Shown: positions 8,346-17,251, counted from the first letter of the stretch. The stretch is 34,097 nucleotides of DNA from Xanthomonas sp. Leaf131 (GCF_001423495.1 NZ_LMOG01000002.1:1-34097), one strand, 5' to 3'. The notes: generated by a model from the letters alone, not told the origin. Numbers and translations: made by a program.

Positions 8346-9620
8346 TCACTTGGCCTGGGCCGGCAGGCCCACGCGATGACCGCGCAGCGAATAGAACAGG
8401 ATGTACAGATAGCACGGCACCATCAGCGCAGCGAACACGACCTGGAAGTCGTAATGCTGTTTGAGAATGGCGAACAGCTGCGGAATGATCGCGCCGCCGG
8501 CAATGCCCATGACCAGCAGTGCCGAGCCGATCTCGGTAAAGCGGCCGAGCCCGCGAATCGCCAGCGGGAAGATCGCCGGCCACATCATCGCGTTGGCAAA
8601 GCCCAGCGCGGCAACGAAGCCCACCGACACATAGCCATGGGTGAGCAAGGCACCGAGCGAGAACAGCACACCCAGCACTGCAGAGATGCTCAGGTAGCGT
8701 GCCTGCGAGATCACGCGCGGAATCAGCACCAGGCCGGCGATATAGCCAATCAGCATCGCGCCCAGCGTGTAGGAGGTGAACAGTTTGGTGCTGTCCAACG
8801 GCAGATTGAAGCCGTGACCGTAGGTGCCGATCGCATCGCCGGCCATCACTTCCACGCCCACGTACACGAACAGGCACAACACGCCCAGCCACAGATGCGG
8901 AAACTGGAAGATGCTGGATTTCTGCACGCCGGCAGCGCCGGGCGTTGCATTGGCCTCGGAGGCCTTGAGTTCGGGCAACGGCGAGAACAATACGCCGATG
9001 GCCAACAGCAACAGTACGCCGGACATCACCAGGTACGGCGCGTGGATCTTGGCGGCGAAGGCAGTGAGCAAGGTCTCCTTGGTCGCGGCATTGGCACTGG
9101 CCACCTGCTCGGACAGATCGCCGATGCCGTGCAGCACCAGCGAGCCGATCAGGATCGGCGCCAGGATGCCGGCGATCTTGTTGCAGATGCCCATCAGCGC
9201 GATACGCCGGGCCGCGCTTTCGATCGGCCCGAGGATGCTGATGTACGGGTTGATCGCCGTCTGCAGCAGCGCCAGGCCGCTACCGATCACGAACAGGCCG
9301 CCCAATGCGCCCGGATACCAGCGCTGGGTGGCGAACTGGCCGAACGCCGCCGCCCCCACCGCCATCACCACCAGACTCAACGCCAGGCCTTTCTTCATGC
9401 CGGTGCGCTTGAGGATCCACGACGAGGGCAGCGCCAGGAAGAAATACGACAGGTAGAACACCATCAGCACCAGAAACGCGTTGACCTCGTTGAGGTCGAA
9501 CGCCAAGCGCACGAAGGTGATCAGCGGCCCATTGATCCAGGTGAAAAAGCCGATGATGAAAAACAGCACGCCGACGATGGCGATCGAGACAACGGGATTT
9601 GCGGGCCTGGCAGTAGTCAT
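8346..9620 (-). CDS. nagP: N-acetylglucosamine MFS permease (FucP-like)
   Basis: A 424-residue inner-membrane proton-sugar symporter of the FHS/FucP branch of the major facilitator superfamily, predicted to bring GlcNAc from periplasm to cytoplasm unphosphorylated. About twelve hydrophobic segments are visible, starting with VVSIAIVGVLFFIIGFFTWI. Family landmarks are FFTWINGPLITFV, FYLSYFFLALPSSWILKRTG and GSGLALLQTAINPYI. Because it does not phosphorylate its cargo, a GlcNAc kinase is needed before NagA, and none is encoded in this window. It lies 46 bases downstream of nagQ and 40 bases upstream of the chosen nagR start, in one apparent operon. FucP and GlcP relatives carry other sugars, so specificity rests on the neighbours. 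Confidence 0.93.
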   Translation of the reverse strand: MTTARPANPVVSIAIVGVLFFIIGFFTWINGPLITFVRLAFDLNEVNAFLVLMVFYLSYFFLALPSSWILKRTGMKKGLALSLVVMAVGAAAFGQFATQRWYPGALGGLFVIGSGLALLQTAINPYISILGPIESAARRIALMGICNKIAGILAPILIGSLVLHGIGDLSEQVASANAATKETLLTAFAAKIHAPYLVMSGVLLLLAIGVLFSPLPELKASEANATPGAAGVQKSSIFQFPHLWLGVLCLFVYVGVEVMAGDAIGTYGHGFNLPLDSTKLFTSYTLGAMLIGYIAGLVLIPRVISQARYLSISAVLGVLFSLGALLTHGYVSVGFVAALGFANAMMWPAIFPLAIRGLGRFTEIGSALLVMGIAGGAIIPQLFAILKQHYDFQVVFAALMVPCYLYILFYSLRGHRVGLPAQAK

Positions 9621-9666
9621 GGATCGGCTGGCTCTGAAGGTTGTCGTTGGGGGACGCCGGCTGGAA

Positions 9667-10434
9667 TCAGCGGCGCAGTTCGGCGACGAAATCGTAGAAG
9701 TCGTTGTGGCAATAGGTATCGGTCAATTCGATCGCGCTGCCGTCGCGCGCATAACCCACGCGCACCACATGCAGGATCGCCTCGCCGGTCTTCATGCGCA
9801 GATGTTCGGCCAGGCGCGCGGGCAGATTGATCGCGCGGAAATACTGCAACGCGCGCACCACCGGTGTGCCTTGCGCATCCAGATAGCTATAGAGCGAATC
9901 GCCGATCTGCTGCGGGTCGGCGACGATGCGTTGCGGCAGCACCGCGTGCTCGTAGGCCATGACGCGGTCGTCGGCGCTGCGCAAGCGCGTCAGCGAGGCC
10001 ACTGCCGCATCCGGCGACAGACCGAGCCGCAGGATTTCTTCGCCATGCGCCGGGCGCAGGCGCCGCTCCAGCCAGCGCGTGCCCGGCTCGTAACCCTTGA
10101 TGCGCAGCGTCTCACTGAAACTGGTCAGGCCGCTGAGCTGATGCTGGATCTGCGCGGTGACGAAGGTGCCGGCGCCCTGACGGCGCGACACCAAGGCTTG
10201 TTCGACCAGCACGTCCACCGCCTGGCGCAGGGTCACCCGCGAAATCTGCAGGCGCTCGCACAGCTGGCGCTCGGCCGGCAGCGCCTCGCCGGCCTTCCAC
10301 TGCCCGCCACGGATGGCGTCGGTGAGCTTGCCGGCCAATTGCAGATACAGCGGGGTCGGCGCGGATGCGTCCAGCGCCAGATCGTCCACCCGGGGATCGG
10401 TGTCGTTCCGGGGTGCCGCTTTGGGTTTGGCCAT
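9667..10434 (-). CDS. nagQ: GntR/HutC-family transcriptional regulator
   Basis: A 255-residue regulator with a GntR winged helix-turn-helix at about 28-93 (PLYLQLAGKL, then GEALPAERQLCERLQISRVT, then RRQGAGTFV) and a C-terminal UTRA effector domain of the HutC/FarR subfamily, the class that includes NagR/YvoA and DasR sensors of GlcN-6-P and GlcNAc-6-P. In X. campestris this is the second nag regulator, NagQ. ATG 10434 has a strong Shine-Dalgarno (GGAGG, eight bases before the start). The in-frame extension to 10566 runs through the promoter and has no family match. The 219-base gap after nagX, with a TACTAT -10-like box inside an imperfect palindrome, suggests a separate, self-regulated promoter for nagQ-nagP-nagR-nagB-nagA. 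Confidence 0.92.
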   Translation of the reverse strand: MAKPKAAPRNDTDPRVDDLALDASAPTPLYLQLAGKLTDAIRGGQWKAGEALPAERQLCERLQISRVTLRQAVDVLVEQALVSRRQGAGTFVTAQIQHQLSGLTSFSETLRIKGYEPGTRWLERRLRPAHGEEILRLGLSPDAAVASLTRLRSADDRVMAYEHAVLPQRIVADPQQIGDSLYSYLDAQGTPVVRALQYFRAINLPARLAEHLRMKTGEAILHVVRVGYARDGSAIELTDTYCHNDFYDFVAELRR

Positions 10435-10465
10435 TGCTTGTCCTCCGGACCGACTTGGATTCGTT

Positions 10466-10487
10466 AGGTCCAATATAGTACCAATTT
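10466..10487 (-). promoter_or_regulatory. Candidate nagQ promoter and autoregulatory site
   Basis: On the - strand this reads AATTGGTACTATATTGGACC. It contains a TACTAT -10-like hexamer and an imperfect dyad GGT-N10-ACC (six of eight positions pair). It sits about 32-53 bases before the nagQ ATG, so a repressor bound here would block that promoter. NagQ is the obvious candidate. The -35 region is weak. The octamer AATTGGTA recurs at 20358-20365 in the promoter of the second receptor. Confidence 0.45.
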
Positions 10488-10653
10488 GGCCGCAGCGCAT
10501 CTGGTGGTGCCGATCCTGGCGAGAGGCAGCAACGGCCTGCCAATCGCAAGGTTCGCCGAGTAACACGGCGGCCAGCGCTGGCAGTCACCGGCGGCAACGC
10601 AGCAAGCGCTGACCGCGCCAGGCGTCCACGCCATCACTTGGCTCGCCGTGGCG

Positions 10654-11826
10654 TCACAACCGCAGATACCAACGCCGCTGATCCATCCACCAGCCCACGC
10701 CCCAGCACAGCAGCGTGTAACTCAGTGCGCACAGCAGCGAGCCGAGTGGGCCAGGGGCAAGTGTCTGGAAGACGCGGATACCGGCCCAGGCATACAGGTC
10801 CAGCCCGGAGTCACCGGCCGGGAGCAGGCGCAGCACCACTACGAACAACTCGGAGAACAGATAGATCGCCAGCGGGTTGCGCCCCAGCACGGTGAAAAAA
10901 CCGCTGCCGCCGATCCAGCCACGCAACTCCAGCAGGTAGACCAGCACGCCCAGGGCCAGCAGATCCAGGCCCACGGTGCAGGCGACGAACGACCCGCTCC
11001 AGAGCTTTTTCGACAGCGGCCAGGCGGGGTTCCACAGCAACGCGAGCAGCACCAAGCCCGCGCCGGCCAGCAGCAGCGTGCGCGTGGCCGCAGCGGTCTT
11101 GCCGCGCCGCTGCAAGAAGCGCCCGGTCACATACCCGGCCAGCACGTTGACCGTAGCCGGCAGCGTGCCGAGCAGGCCTTCCGGGTCGAAGCCGTTGTCT
11201 TTGCGATACAGGTGCGCCCGCCCGTACAGCCACAGATCCAGCCGGGTGCCGGCATTACCAGTCTTGCTCAACTCGGCGCCGGGCTGGCCGAAGACGTACA
11301 ACAGTGCCCAGTAGCCCAGCAGCAGCGCCACGCAGGCTGGCGCGACGCCGCGTGGCGGCAGATAGCGCACCAGCAACGCGGCAAGCAGATAGCACAAGCC
11401 GATGCGTTGCAGCACGCCGGTCAAGCGGAGTTGATCGATCGCGGTGAATGCCCATCCCCCACCGGGCTGCGGATGGAAGAACGGAAACCAGTACATCAGC
11501 ACACCGCATAGAAAAATCAATGCGGCGCGCTTGCCCACGCGGCCGAGAAACGGCCGATGCGGCGTGTCTGCGGCCAGCGCGAAGCTCATCGCGCTGCCGA
11601 CTGCGAACAGGAACGAGGGAAATACCAGATCGGCAAGCGTGAAGCCGAACCAGGCCGCGTGGGTCAGCTGCGCGTATGCCTGCGCGCCCGGCCCGGCGGT
11701 ATTGACCAGGATCATCAGGAAGATGGTCAGGCCACGGAACACATCCAGCGAAAGAAAGCGTTCGCGCTTTGGCGTTAGCGTTGGCGATGCAGTGATCGCT
11801 GCAGCAGCGGGTGTTTGTTCGCTCAT
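10654..11826 (-). CDS. nagX: NagX, HGSNAT-like transmembrane N-acetyltransferase (DUF5009-type)
   Basis: A 390-residue inner-membrane protein with about ten hydrophobic helices, related to YeiB-type acyltransferases and to human heparan-alpha-glucosaminide N-acetyltransferase (HGSNAT). The N-terminal LSLDVFRGLTIFLMILVN and the following HAAWFGFTLADLVFPSFLFA (H56 onward) match the HGSNAT region whose histidine takes part in moving acetyl from cytosolic acetyl-CoA across the membrane to terminal alpha-glucosamine. NagX is known as a nag-regulon membrane protein of unproven function. ATG 11826 has AAGGA seven bases upstream. It follows GH89 by 121 bases in the same direction and precedes nagQ by 219. 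Beside an alpha-N-acetylglucosaminidase, a role in N-acetylating terminal GlcN on periplasmic oligosaccharides is plausible (inference). Confidence 0.88.
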   Translation of the reverse strand: MSEQTPAAAAITASPTLTPKRERFLSLDVFRGLTIFLMILVNTAGPGAQAYAQLTHAAWFGFTLADLVFPSFLFAVGSAMSFALAADTPHRPFLGRVGKRAALIFLCGVLMYWFPFFHPQPGGGWAFTAIDQLRLTGVLQRIGLCYLLAALLVRYLPPRGVAPACVALLLGYWALLYVFGQPGAELSKTGNAGTRLDLWLYGRAHLYRKDNGFDPEGLLGTLPATVNVLAGYVTGRFLQRRGKTAAATRTLLLAGAGLVLLALLWNPAWPLSKKLWSGSFVACTVGLDLLALGVLVYLLELRGWIGGSGFFTVLGRNPLAIYLFSELFVVVLRLLPAGDSGLDLYAWAGIRVFQTLAPGPLGSLLCALSYTLLCWGVGWWMDQRRWYLRL

Positions 11827-11947
11827 TGCAGTTCCTTACCCGGGCACTGCAGGTGTGTGCGAGGTGTGCGTTTGCTGCCGATGGCTTGCGTGAGTGCATC
11901 GCGACTGCAGCGGTCATGCATGCCGACGAAGTGCAAGACGGATCCGC

Positions 11948-14347
11948 TCATTGGGCGGCGCCTTGGACAGTTCCGTGCGTGGCGCCGTGCGCAATTCCTT
12001 GCACCTCGCCCTGCATGTCGCCTTGCAGAGCGCTCGGCACATCGTCGTGCGCATCCACCTGCGCCAGCAAGGTGCGCAGCGAAGTCAGTGGATCGCGTGG
12101 TGGCTGGCGCTTCGGCACGGTGCCCTGCTCGGCCCATTGGCGTTCCCACGCTGCAAGCTGTTTGTTGAAGGCCGCTTCATCGAGCGGCGTACCGGCTTTG
12201 CGCGCAGCGCGGTACGCACCCAGAAAGCGCGTCCAGCGATGCAGATAGAAGTCCGCGTACATGCCCTGCCAGGCCTTGGACGCGTAATCGGCAAGATTGC
12301 CGTCGCCGCCCCAGACGCTGACCTGCGCACGCGCGTTGCCGACATAGGCGCGACGCAATGCGGCATCGTCGCCCGCGGCAGCGGCCGCCTGGCCGGTCCA
12401 GTCGGCCAAGGTTTCATGTTGGCCGCCGACCAGTGCATCCAATCCTTGCACCAATCGCGTCGTGCGCGCCAACAGCGCATCGCCGCGGGCGAAGTCGCCA
12501 GCGTTGTACGCCTGCACCACCGCCTGCAGTTGGCGGTCGGCGTGCAGGCTGAGGTAATGCCGCGCGTCTTCGATCAGGTCGTAGCGGTACAGCGGTGCAT
12601 CGGCGTAGCGGTCGGCTTGCTGCAGCAGGGCGTCGATGGCGCGGCGCAAACGCTGCGGATCGCCGGGGCGATCCTCGAAGCCGACGATGTCGGCAGTCGG
12701 CCGCTTGGATAGCAGATACGCGCCGGCACGCTTGTTCCACCAGCGCGGCGACCAGTAGCGGGTCTGGTAAATGCCTGCTTCCAGATCCGTCCAGGCCTGC
12801 AGCAACGCCGCATCGCTGTGTCCGTAGCGGGCGCGTGTGTACTGCGTGAGCCACTGCGACCACGATTGCTGCGGGCCTTCCCAGGCCAGCGCGTAGAGAT
12901 ACTCGTAGACCACCGAGTTGCTGTGCAAGCCTTCGGGAAACACGCCGAAGCCGCGCAGATTGCGTTTGTCCGGATCGGCCAGCAAGGCCTGCAGATCCTG
13001 CCGATAAAACGCGAAGTCGCCATACAACGGATTGCTGGCGCCGTAGTTGTGCACGTAGCCGTAGATCCATTGCTTGTCGTCGAAGGCTTGCGAGGCCTTC
13101 CATGTGCCCGGATAGCGGTCGTTACCGATGTCCAGCACCATCAGCCGCGCGTCGGGCACCTTGCCCAGAAACGCGGCGATCGCCTGCGGTTGCCAGAAGT
13201 CGCGGTCGGCACCGAACAACCAGCCCTGCATCACCCACGTGGCCTGCGGATTCACTTGTGCGATGGAGCGATACAAGGCCTGTCCGTACTCGGCCAGACG
13301 CGCATCGCGTTGCGCTGGCGGCACCGCTTTTGCGCGTGCGGCATCGGAGTTGGCGATGCTGTCGCCGTACTTGGCGGCGGCCACGTCGCTGCCGTCGTCG
13401 GCCACTGGCGGCAGCATTTCGTTGAACGCATCGGCCAGATAGAACTCGCCTGCGCCGTAGGTTTGCGTGTACAGCTCCAGGAATCGGCGCGCAACCTTGG
13501 CGAACAACGGATCGCGCGGATCCAGCCAGTAGGTTTCGTGAAACCCCTCCCAGGCGCGCATGCGATAGATGCGCGCGTTCGGATGTGCCTGCGCGAATGC
13601 CTTGGGCACGTAGCCGGCAAATGCCGGCAACACCGGTTGCATGCCCAACTCGCGCATGCGCTTTAGGATCTGCGTCTGCAGGACGCGTTTGCTGTCGATC
13701 CACTGTTGCGGCAACGGCGCGCGATAGCCTTCGATATTGCCCATGCGCTGCCACGGGGTAAACGCCGGGCCGGAGAAATACTCCGCCAACGCAGCATCGT
13801 CCACATCGAACTCGCGCCACAGCGCTTGCCAGATTGCTTCCTGTCCTTCCATCGCCAGCGGCATATCGATGCCGTGCAACGCCATCCAGTCGATCTCGCG
13901 CTGCCAGCGCGGCCAGTCCCAGAACGGCGTGGTGTAGCCGTAGGTGCAGGTATTGAGATAGGCACGATGCGCAAACGGCGTGCGCACCTGGCCGCTGCTG
14001 TAGGCAGGCCACTGTGCCGGCAGCGCCACGCGGTCGCCCTCCCAGCTCATCGAGGCCGCACCGGCCTGGCCGAGATAGGCATAGGCGCCACGCGCCAAGG
14101 CCACCTGCGAGGAGCCGGCAATGCGCACCGTGTCGCCGCCGGCGTCGATGCGATACCAGTCTGCGCCGTCGCCGCGCGGTGCTACGGACATCTCGAACTG
14201 CGCCGCGCGCGCGCCGATCAGGCGTTGCACCACCGCTTGCGCGGGCGGCGTGGCCAGCAGGTGAACTGGAAGGAAGAGCAGCGCGTTCAGCAACGCACTG
14301 ACGAAAAAACGCGCACGCGAGAGCGGGAAAATGGGTGAGACAGTCAT
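11948..14347 (-). CDS. GH89 alpha-N-acetylglucosaminidase (NAGLU homologue)
   Basis: A retaining glycosidase removing terminal alpha-linked GlcNAc. The 799-residue protein has a Sec signal peptide ending near residue 38 (TPPAQA before VVQ), so it is periplasmic or secreted. The N-terminal domain is followed by the catalytic barrel with FWDWPRWQREIDWMALHGI (about 142-160) and GQEAIWQALW, nearly identical to human NAGLU. DAFNEMLPP (E310) and PEGLHSNSVVYEYLYALAW (E472) hold the two catalytic glutamates equivalent to NAGLU E316 and E446. The C-terminal all-helical domain follows. The start ATG at 14347 overlaps the GH2 stop as ATGA, implying coupled translation; an in-frame extension to 14578 lies wholly inside the GH2 gene. 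Known substrates of the family are heparan sulfate and GlcNAc-alpha-1,4-Gal mucin caps. In a plant-associated bacterium the substrate is unknown. Confidence 0.93.
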   Translation of the reverse strand: MTVSPIFPLSRARFFVSALLNALLFLPVHLLATPPAQAVVQRLIGARAAQFEMSVAPRGDGADWYRIDAGGDTVRIAGSSQVALARGAYAYLGQAGAASMSWEGDRVALPAQWPAYSSGQVRTPFAHRAYLNTCTYGYTTPFWDWPRWQREIDWMALHGIDMPLAMEGQEAIWQALWREFDVDDAALAEYFSGPAFTPWQRMGNIEGYRAPLPQQWIDSKRVLQTQILKRMRELGMQPVLPAFAGYVPKAFAQAHPNARIYRMRAWEGFHETYWLDPRDPLFAKVARRFLELYTQTYGAGEFYLADAFNEMLPPVADDGSDVAAAKYGDSIANSDAARAKAVPPAQRDARLAEYGQALYRSIAQVNPQATWVMQGWLFGADRDFWQPQAIAAFLGKVPDARLMVLDIGNDRYPGTWKASQAFDDKQWIYGYVHNYGASNPLYGDFAFYRQDLQALLADPDKRNLRGFGVFPEGLHSNSVVYEYLYALAWEGPQQSWSQWLTQYTRARYGHSDAALLQAWTDLEAGIYQTRYWSPRWWNKRAGAYLLSKRPTADIVGFEDRPGDPQRLRRAIDALLQQADRYADAPLYRYDLIEDARHYLSLHADRQLQAVVQAYNAGDFARGDALLARTTRLVQGLDALVGGQHETLADWTGQAAAAAGDDAALRRAYVGNARAQVSVWGGDGNLADYASKAWQGMYADFYLHRWTRFLGAYRAARKAGTPLDEAAFNKQLAAWERQWAEQGTVPKRQPPRDPLTSLRTLLAQVDAHDDVPSALQGDMQGEVQGIAHGATHGTVQGAAQ

Positions 14348-17238
14348 GGCGAGTTCCGATAATGCACGGTGACAACGTCGTGGAAACCAAACGGCTGATC
14401 GGCAGCGACCTGCACGATCACCGCCAGCGTGCGCGCACCGGTCGCTGGCGCAAGCGTCAATTGGATCGGCGTTCCGGCCGGTACCTGCGCCACCGCATGC
14501 CCATCCAGAAACACCTGCGCCGGCCCGCTGAGGCGGCCAAGATCGAGCACGCCGCCCTGGCGCTGCACGCCTTGCCACGGCGTGAACTGGCTGCGGTACA
14601 GCACGTAACCGGCGCGTTCGGGCGCAGTTTCCAGCGTGCCGGGCAGCGTGTTGCTCCAGCTATTGTTGTCGTTGGGGCGGCGCGACAGATCCGCTGCCGG
14701 CGGCTGCGCGAAAGCGGTGGTATGGCGCCAGCTTTCGACCACCATCACCGGCGCGGTCACTGCGACGGACGCCGGTAGCGGCACTGCCGTACAGGCGACC
14801 TCGGCCACCGCATCGCGCAGCCCTGCGGCACGTGCCTGCAGGCGCAACACGCCAGCGCCACGCGCTGCCTGCACGACGGCCTGCGCCAGTCCGTTGAACA
14901 AAGCCACCTGCGTGGCCTGATCGGGTGCGTGCGCATTCGGGTCGCCATTGCCCACGCCCAGCAGCCGGCCGCCGCTGATCTGCAGCGTCAGCGTTGCATT
15001 GCAATCGGGCACGTGGCGGCCTTGCGCATCCACCGCCTCCAGCGTCACCGGCTGCGCGTCGCGGCCATCGCCGCGTAGCTGTGTGCGGTCGGGCGTCAAT
15101 CGCAACGCGACCGCTGCGCCGGTGGTTTCCACCCGCGCACGCGCCACCTCGCGGCCGTCGCGCCAGGCCACCGCTTCCAGCACGCCGGGTGCGTAGTCCA
15201 CCTGCCACTGATTCATCTGCGCGCGATCCACCGCCTGTTTTCCCAGCGAGCGGCCGTTGAGCCACAGCTCCACCTGCGCGGCATTGCAGAACGCCATCAC
15301 CTTGATCGCCTGACCTTCGCGGCCCGGCCAGTTCCAGTGCGGCAACAGATGCAGCACCGGCGCATCGTCGATCCACAACGCGCGGCGCAGCCAATACGCC
15401 CCCTTGGGAAATCCGCACTGGTCCATGATGCCGAAGAACGAGCCCACCGACGGCCATTCGAACGGTGTGGGCTCACCGCGATAATCGAAACCGGTCCATA
15501 CGAAGCTGCCGGCAACGAATGGGCGCTCGGCAATCAGCTGCCAGGCGCGGCGATGGGTGTTGCCCCAATCGGCGGCCAGGCTGTCGTCTTCGGACACCAC
15601 GTGCGCGTCGAGATCGGTGAACCACGCGCCGCGGGTCTGAAACGCGCTGGTGTCTTCGCTGGACAGCATCGGCGTGCGCGGGCGCGCGGCGTGCACACGG
15701 TCGTAGTTATATTGACGATAGTTGAAGCCCAGCACGTCCACCACGTCGGCCGCGCCGCGCGTTGCGAACATGCCATCGTTCATGCCGGCGGTGATCGGGC
15801 GGGTGTCGTCCAACGCACGCACCACGCTGGCCGCGCGCGCCATGATCGCGTAACCGGTCGCGGTGCCCTGCAGCGGCTCTTCGTTGAGCAGCGACCACAG
15901 GAATACGCTGGGATGGTTACGCTGGCGCCGCACCATCGTTTGCAACAGCGCCACGTACTCGGGTGCGGGATTGAACAGGCGGTTTTCGGCCATCACCAGC
16001 ATGCCCAGCCGGTCGCAGGCCTGCAGCAGTTCCGGCGCCACGGCGTGATGCAGGCGAATGGCGTTGCAGCCCATCGACTTCAACCGACGCAGACGAAACG
16101 CATGCAAGGCGTCGGGCAGCGCCACGCCCACGCCGGCGTGGTCCTGATGCAGGCACACGCCCTTGATCTTGAGCGCGCGGCCATTGAGGAAAAAGCCGTG
16201 ATCGGCATCGAAGCGCAGGCTACGGAAACCGATCTCGCACGCGAGGTTATCGCTGCGGCCGTCTTCGCCGCGCACGCTGGCCACCACGCGATACAGCACT
16301 GGCGCATCCACGCTCCAGCGCTGCGGCTGCGCGACCGATACGCTGAGGTGTGCCTGCGCCGTGCCGAATGCGTCAACCTGCAACTGCAACTCGCCAGTCG
16401 CCACCACAACGCCGTTTGCGTCGCGCACTTGGACATCTACCCAAGCTTCGGTTGGCTGCTCACCGCCGTTGACCAGCTCCAGCTCCAACGGCACCTGCCA
16501 GACGTCGCCCGGGCCTTCGCGCGGCACAGCCGCCAAGCCATCGCCTGCAATGTGCAACGGCGCGCGCAGCACCAGCCAGGTGTGCCGGTAGATGCCGCCG
16601 CCTTCGTACCACCAGCCGTCCATGGCTTCGGCGTCGACGCGGATGGCGATGCTATTCACTGCATTGCCGTAGCGCGCGACCGGCGTGATGTCGATGACCA
16701 ACCCGTTGTAGCCGCTCCAGCTGCGCGCCATCAGCATGCCGTTGACCCACACGGTGGCATGACTGGCGATGCCGTCCAGACGCAGCTCCACCGCCTGGCC
16801 GCGCGCGGACTCTTCCAGCCGCAGCGTGCGCCGGTACCAGGCGATACCGCGCGGGCGATAGCCTTGCGCGATATTGGCCTCGGCCTGCACCGGTTGCTCC
16901 ACCACAAAGTCGTGCGGCAGTTGCAGCTGCCGCCAGCCGGTGTCGTCGAAATCCGGCGCGGCCGCACCCCAGGCCCGCCCGGCCTTTGCGTTGTCGTAGG
17001 TCTCGTCTTGCGCAAGCAGGCGCGGAAACGGCAGATCGCCGGCATGGAACCGCCAGCCTTCATCCAGATCCAGCCATTGGCCGCTGCCATCTTTAACCGA
17101 GGGCGGCGGAGTGGGACGCGGCTTTCCGGAAACGCCAGCGCGCGCAGTTACGGCGCTCGCCATGCCTGGAGTCAGCGCCGGCACACCGAGCAACGAGGAG
17201 GCACAGACGCTGCCGGCGAGGAAGTCACGTCTGCGCAT
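14344..17238 (-). CDS. GH2 glycoside hydrolase, probable beta-galactosidase, Tat-exported
   Basis: A 964-residue retaining beta-glycosidase. It begins MRRRDFLAGS, a twin-arginine signal with its hydrophobic stretch to about residue 29, so it is probably exported folded to the periplasm. Domains in order are the GH2 sugar-binding jelly roll (GYRPRGIAWYRR, then VELRLDGIASHATVWVNG), an Ig-like domain, the TIM barrel with KIKGVCLHQDHAGVG and LWSLLNEEPL (acid/base E453) and MLSSEDTSAF (probable nucleophile E528). A DUF4982-type Ig domain (AAQVELWLNGRSLGKQ) and a C-terminal galactose-binding-like domain follow. This architecture is that of large beta-galactosidases in polysaccharide loci; beta-mannosidase or beta-glucuronidase are alternatives. 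ATG 17238 was chosen over a TTG four codons earlier because it starts the Tat signal. Its stop overlaps the GH89 start. Confidence 0.9.
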   Translation of the reverse strand: MRRRDFLAGSVCASSLLGVPALTPGMASAVTARAGVSGKPRPTPPPSVKDGSGQWLDLDEGWRFHAGDLPFPRLLAQDETYDNAKAGRAWGAAAPDFDDTGWRQLQLPHDFVVEQPVQAEANIAQGYRPRGIAWYRRTLRLEESARGQAVELRLDGIASHATVWVNGMLMARSWSGYNGLVIDITPVARYGNAVNSIAIRVDAEAMDGWWYEGGGIYRHTWLVLRAPLHIAGDGLAAVPREGPGDVWQVPLELELVNGGEQPTEAWVDVQVRDANGVVVATGELQLQVDAFGTAQAHLSVSVAQPQRWSVDAPVLYRVVASVRGEDGRSDNLACEIGFRSLRFDADHGFFLNGRALKIKGVCLHQDHAGVGVALPDALHAFRLRRLKSMGCNAIRLHHAVAPELLQACDRLGMLVMAENRLFNPAPEYVALLQTMVRRQRNHPSVFLWSLLNEEPLQGTATGYAIMARAASVVRALDDTRPITAGMNDGMFATRGAADVVDVLGFNYRQYNYDRVHAARPRTPMLSSEDTSAFQTRGAWFTDLDAHVVSEDDSLAADWGNTHRRAWQLIAERPFVAGSFVWTGFDYRGEPTPFEWPSVGSFFGIMDQCGFPKGAYWLRRALWIDDAPVLHLLPHWNWPGREGQAIKVMAFCNAAQVELWLNGRSLGKQAVDRAQMNQWQVDYAPGVLEAVAWRDGREVARARVETTGAAVALRLTPDRTQLRGDGRDAQPVTLEAVDAQGRHVPDCNATLTLQISGGRLLGVGNGDPNAHAPDQATQVALFNGLAQAVVQAARGAGVLRLQARAAGLRDAVAEVACTAVPLPASVAVTAPVMVVESWRHTTAFAQPPAADLSRRPNDNNSWSNTLPGTLETAPERAGYVLYRSQFTPWQGVQRQGGVLDLGRLSGPAQVFLDGHAVAQVPAGTPIQLTLAPATGARTLAVIVQVAADQPFGFHDVVTVHYRNSP

Positions 17239-17251
17239 GGCAACACCCAAT

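Noticed and set aside
9636..9652. GTTGTCGTTGG in the nagQ-nagP gap, resembling a NagR half-site
   Set aside because: Only one half matches, with no dyad; it is too weak to call an operator.
14362..14380. GTGACAACGTCGTGG, resembling a LacI-type half-site
   Set aside because: It lies inside the conserved end of the GH2 coding sequence and is not palindromic.
14348..14578. 77-residue N-terminal extension of GH89
   Set aside because: It lies wholly inside the GH2 coding sequence; the Sec signal peptide starts at ATG 14347.
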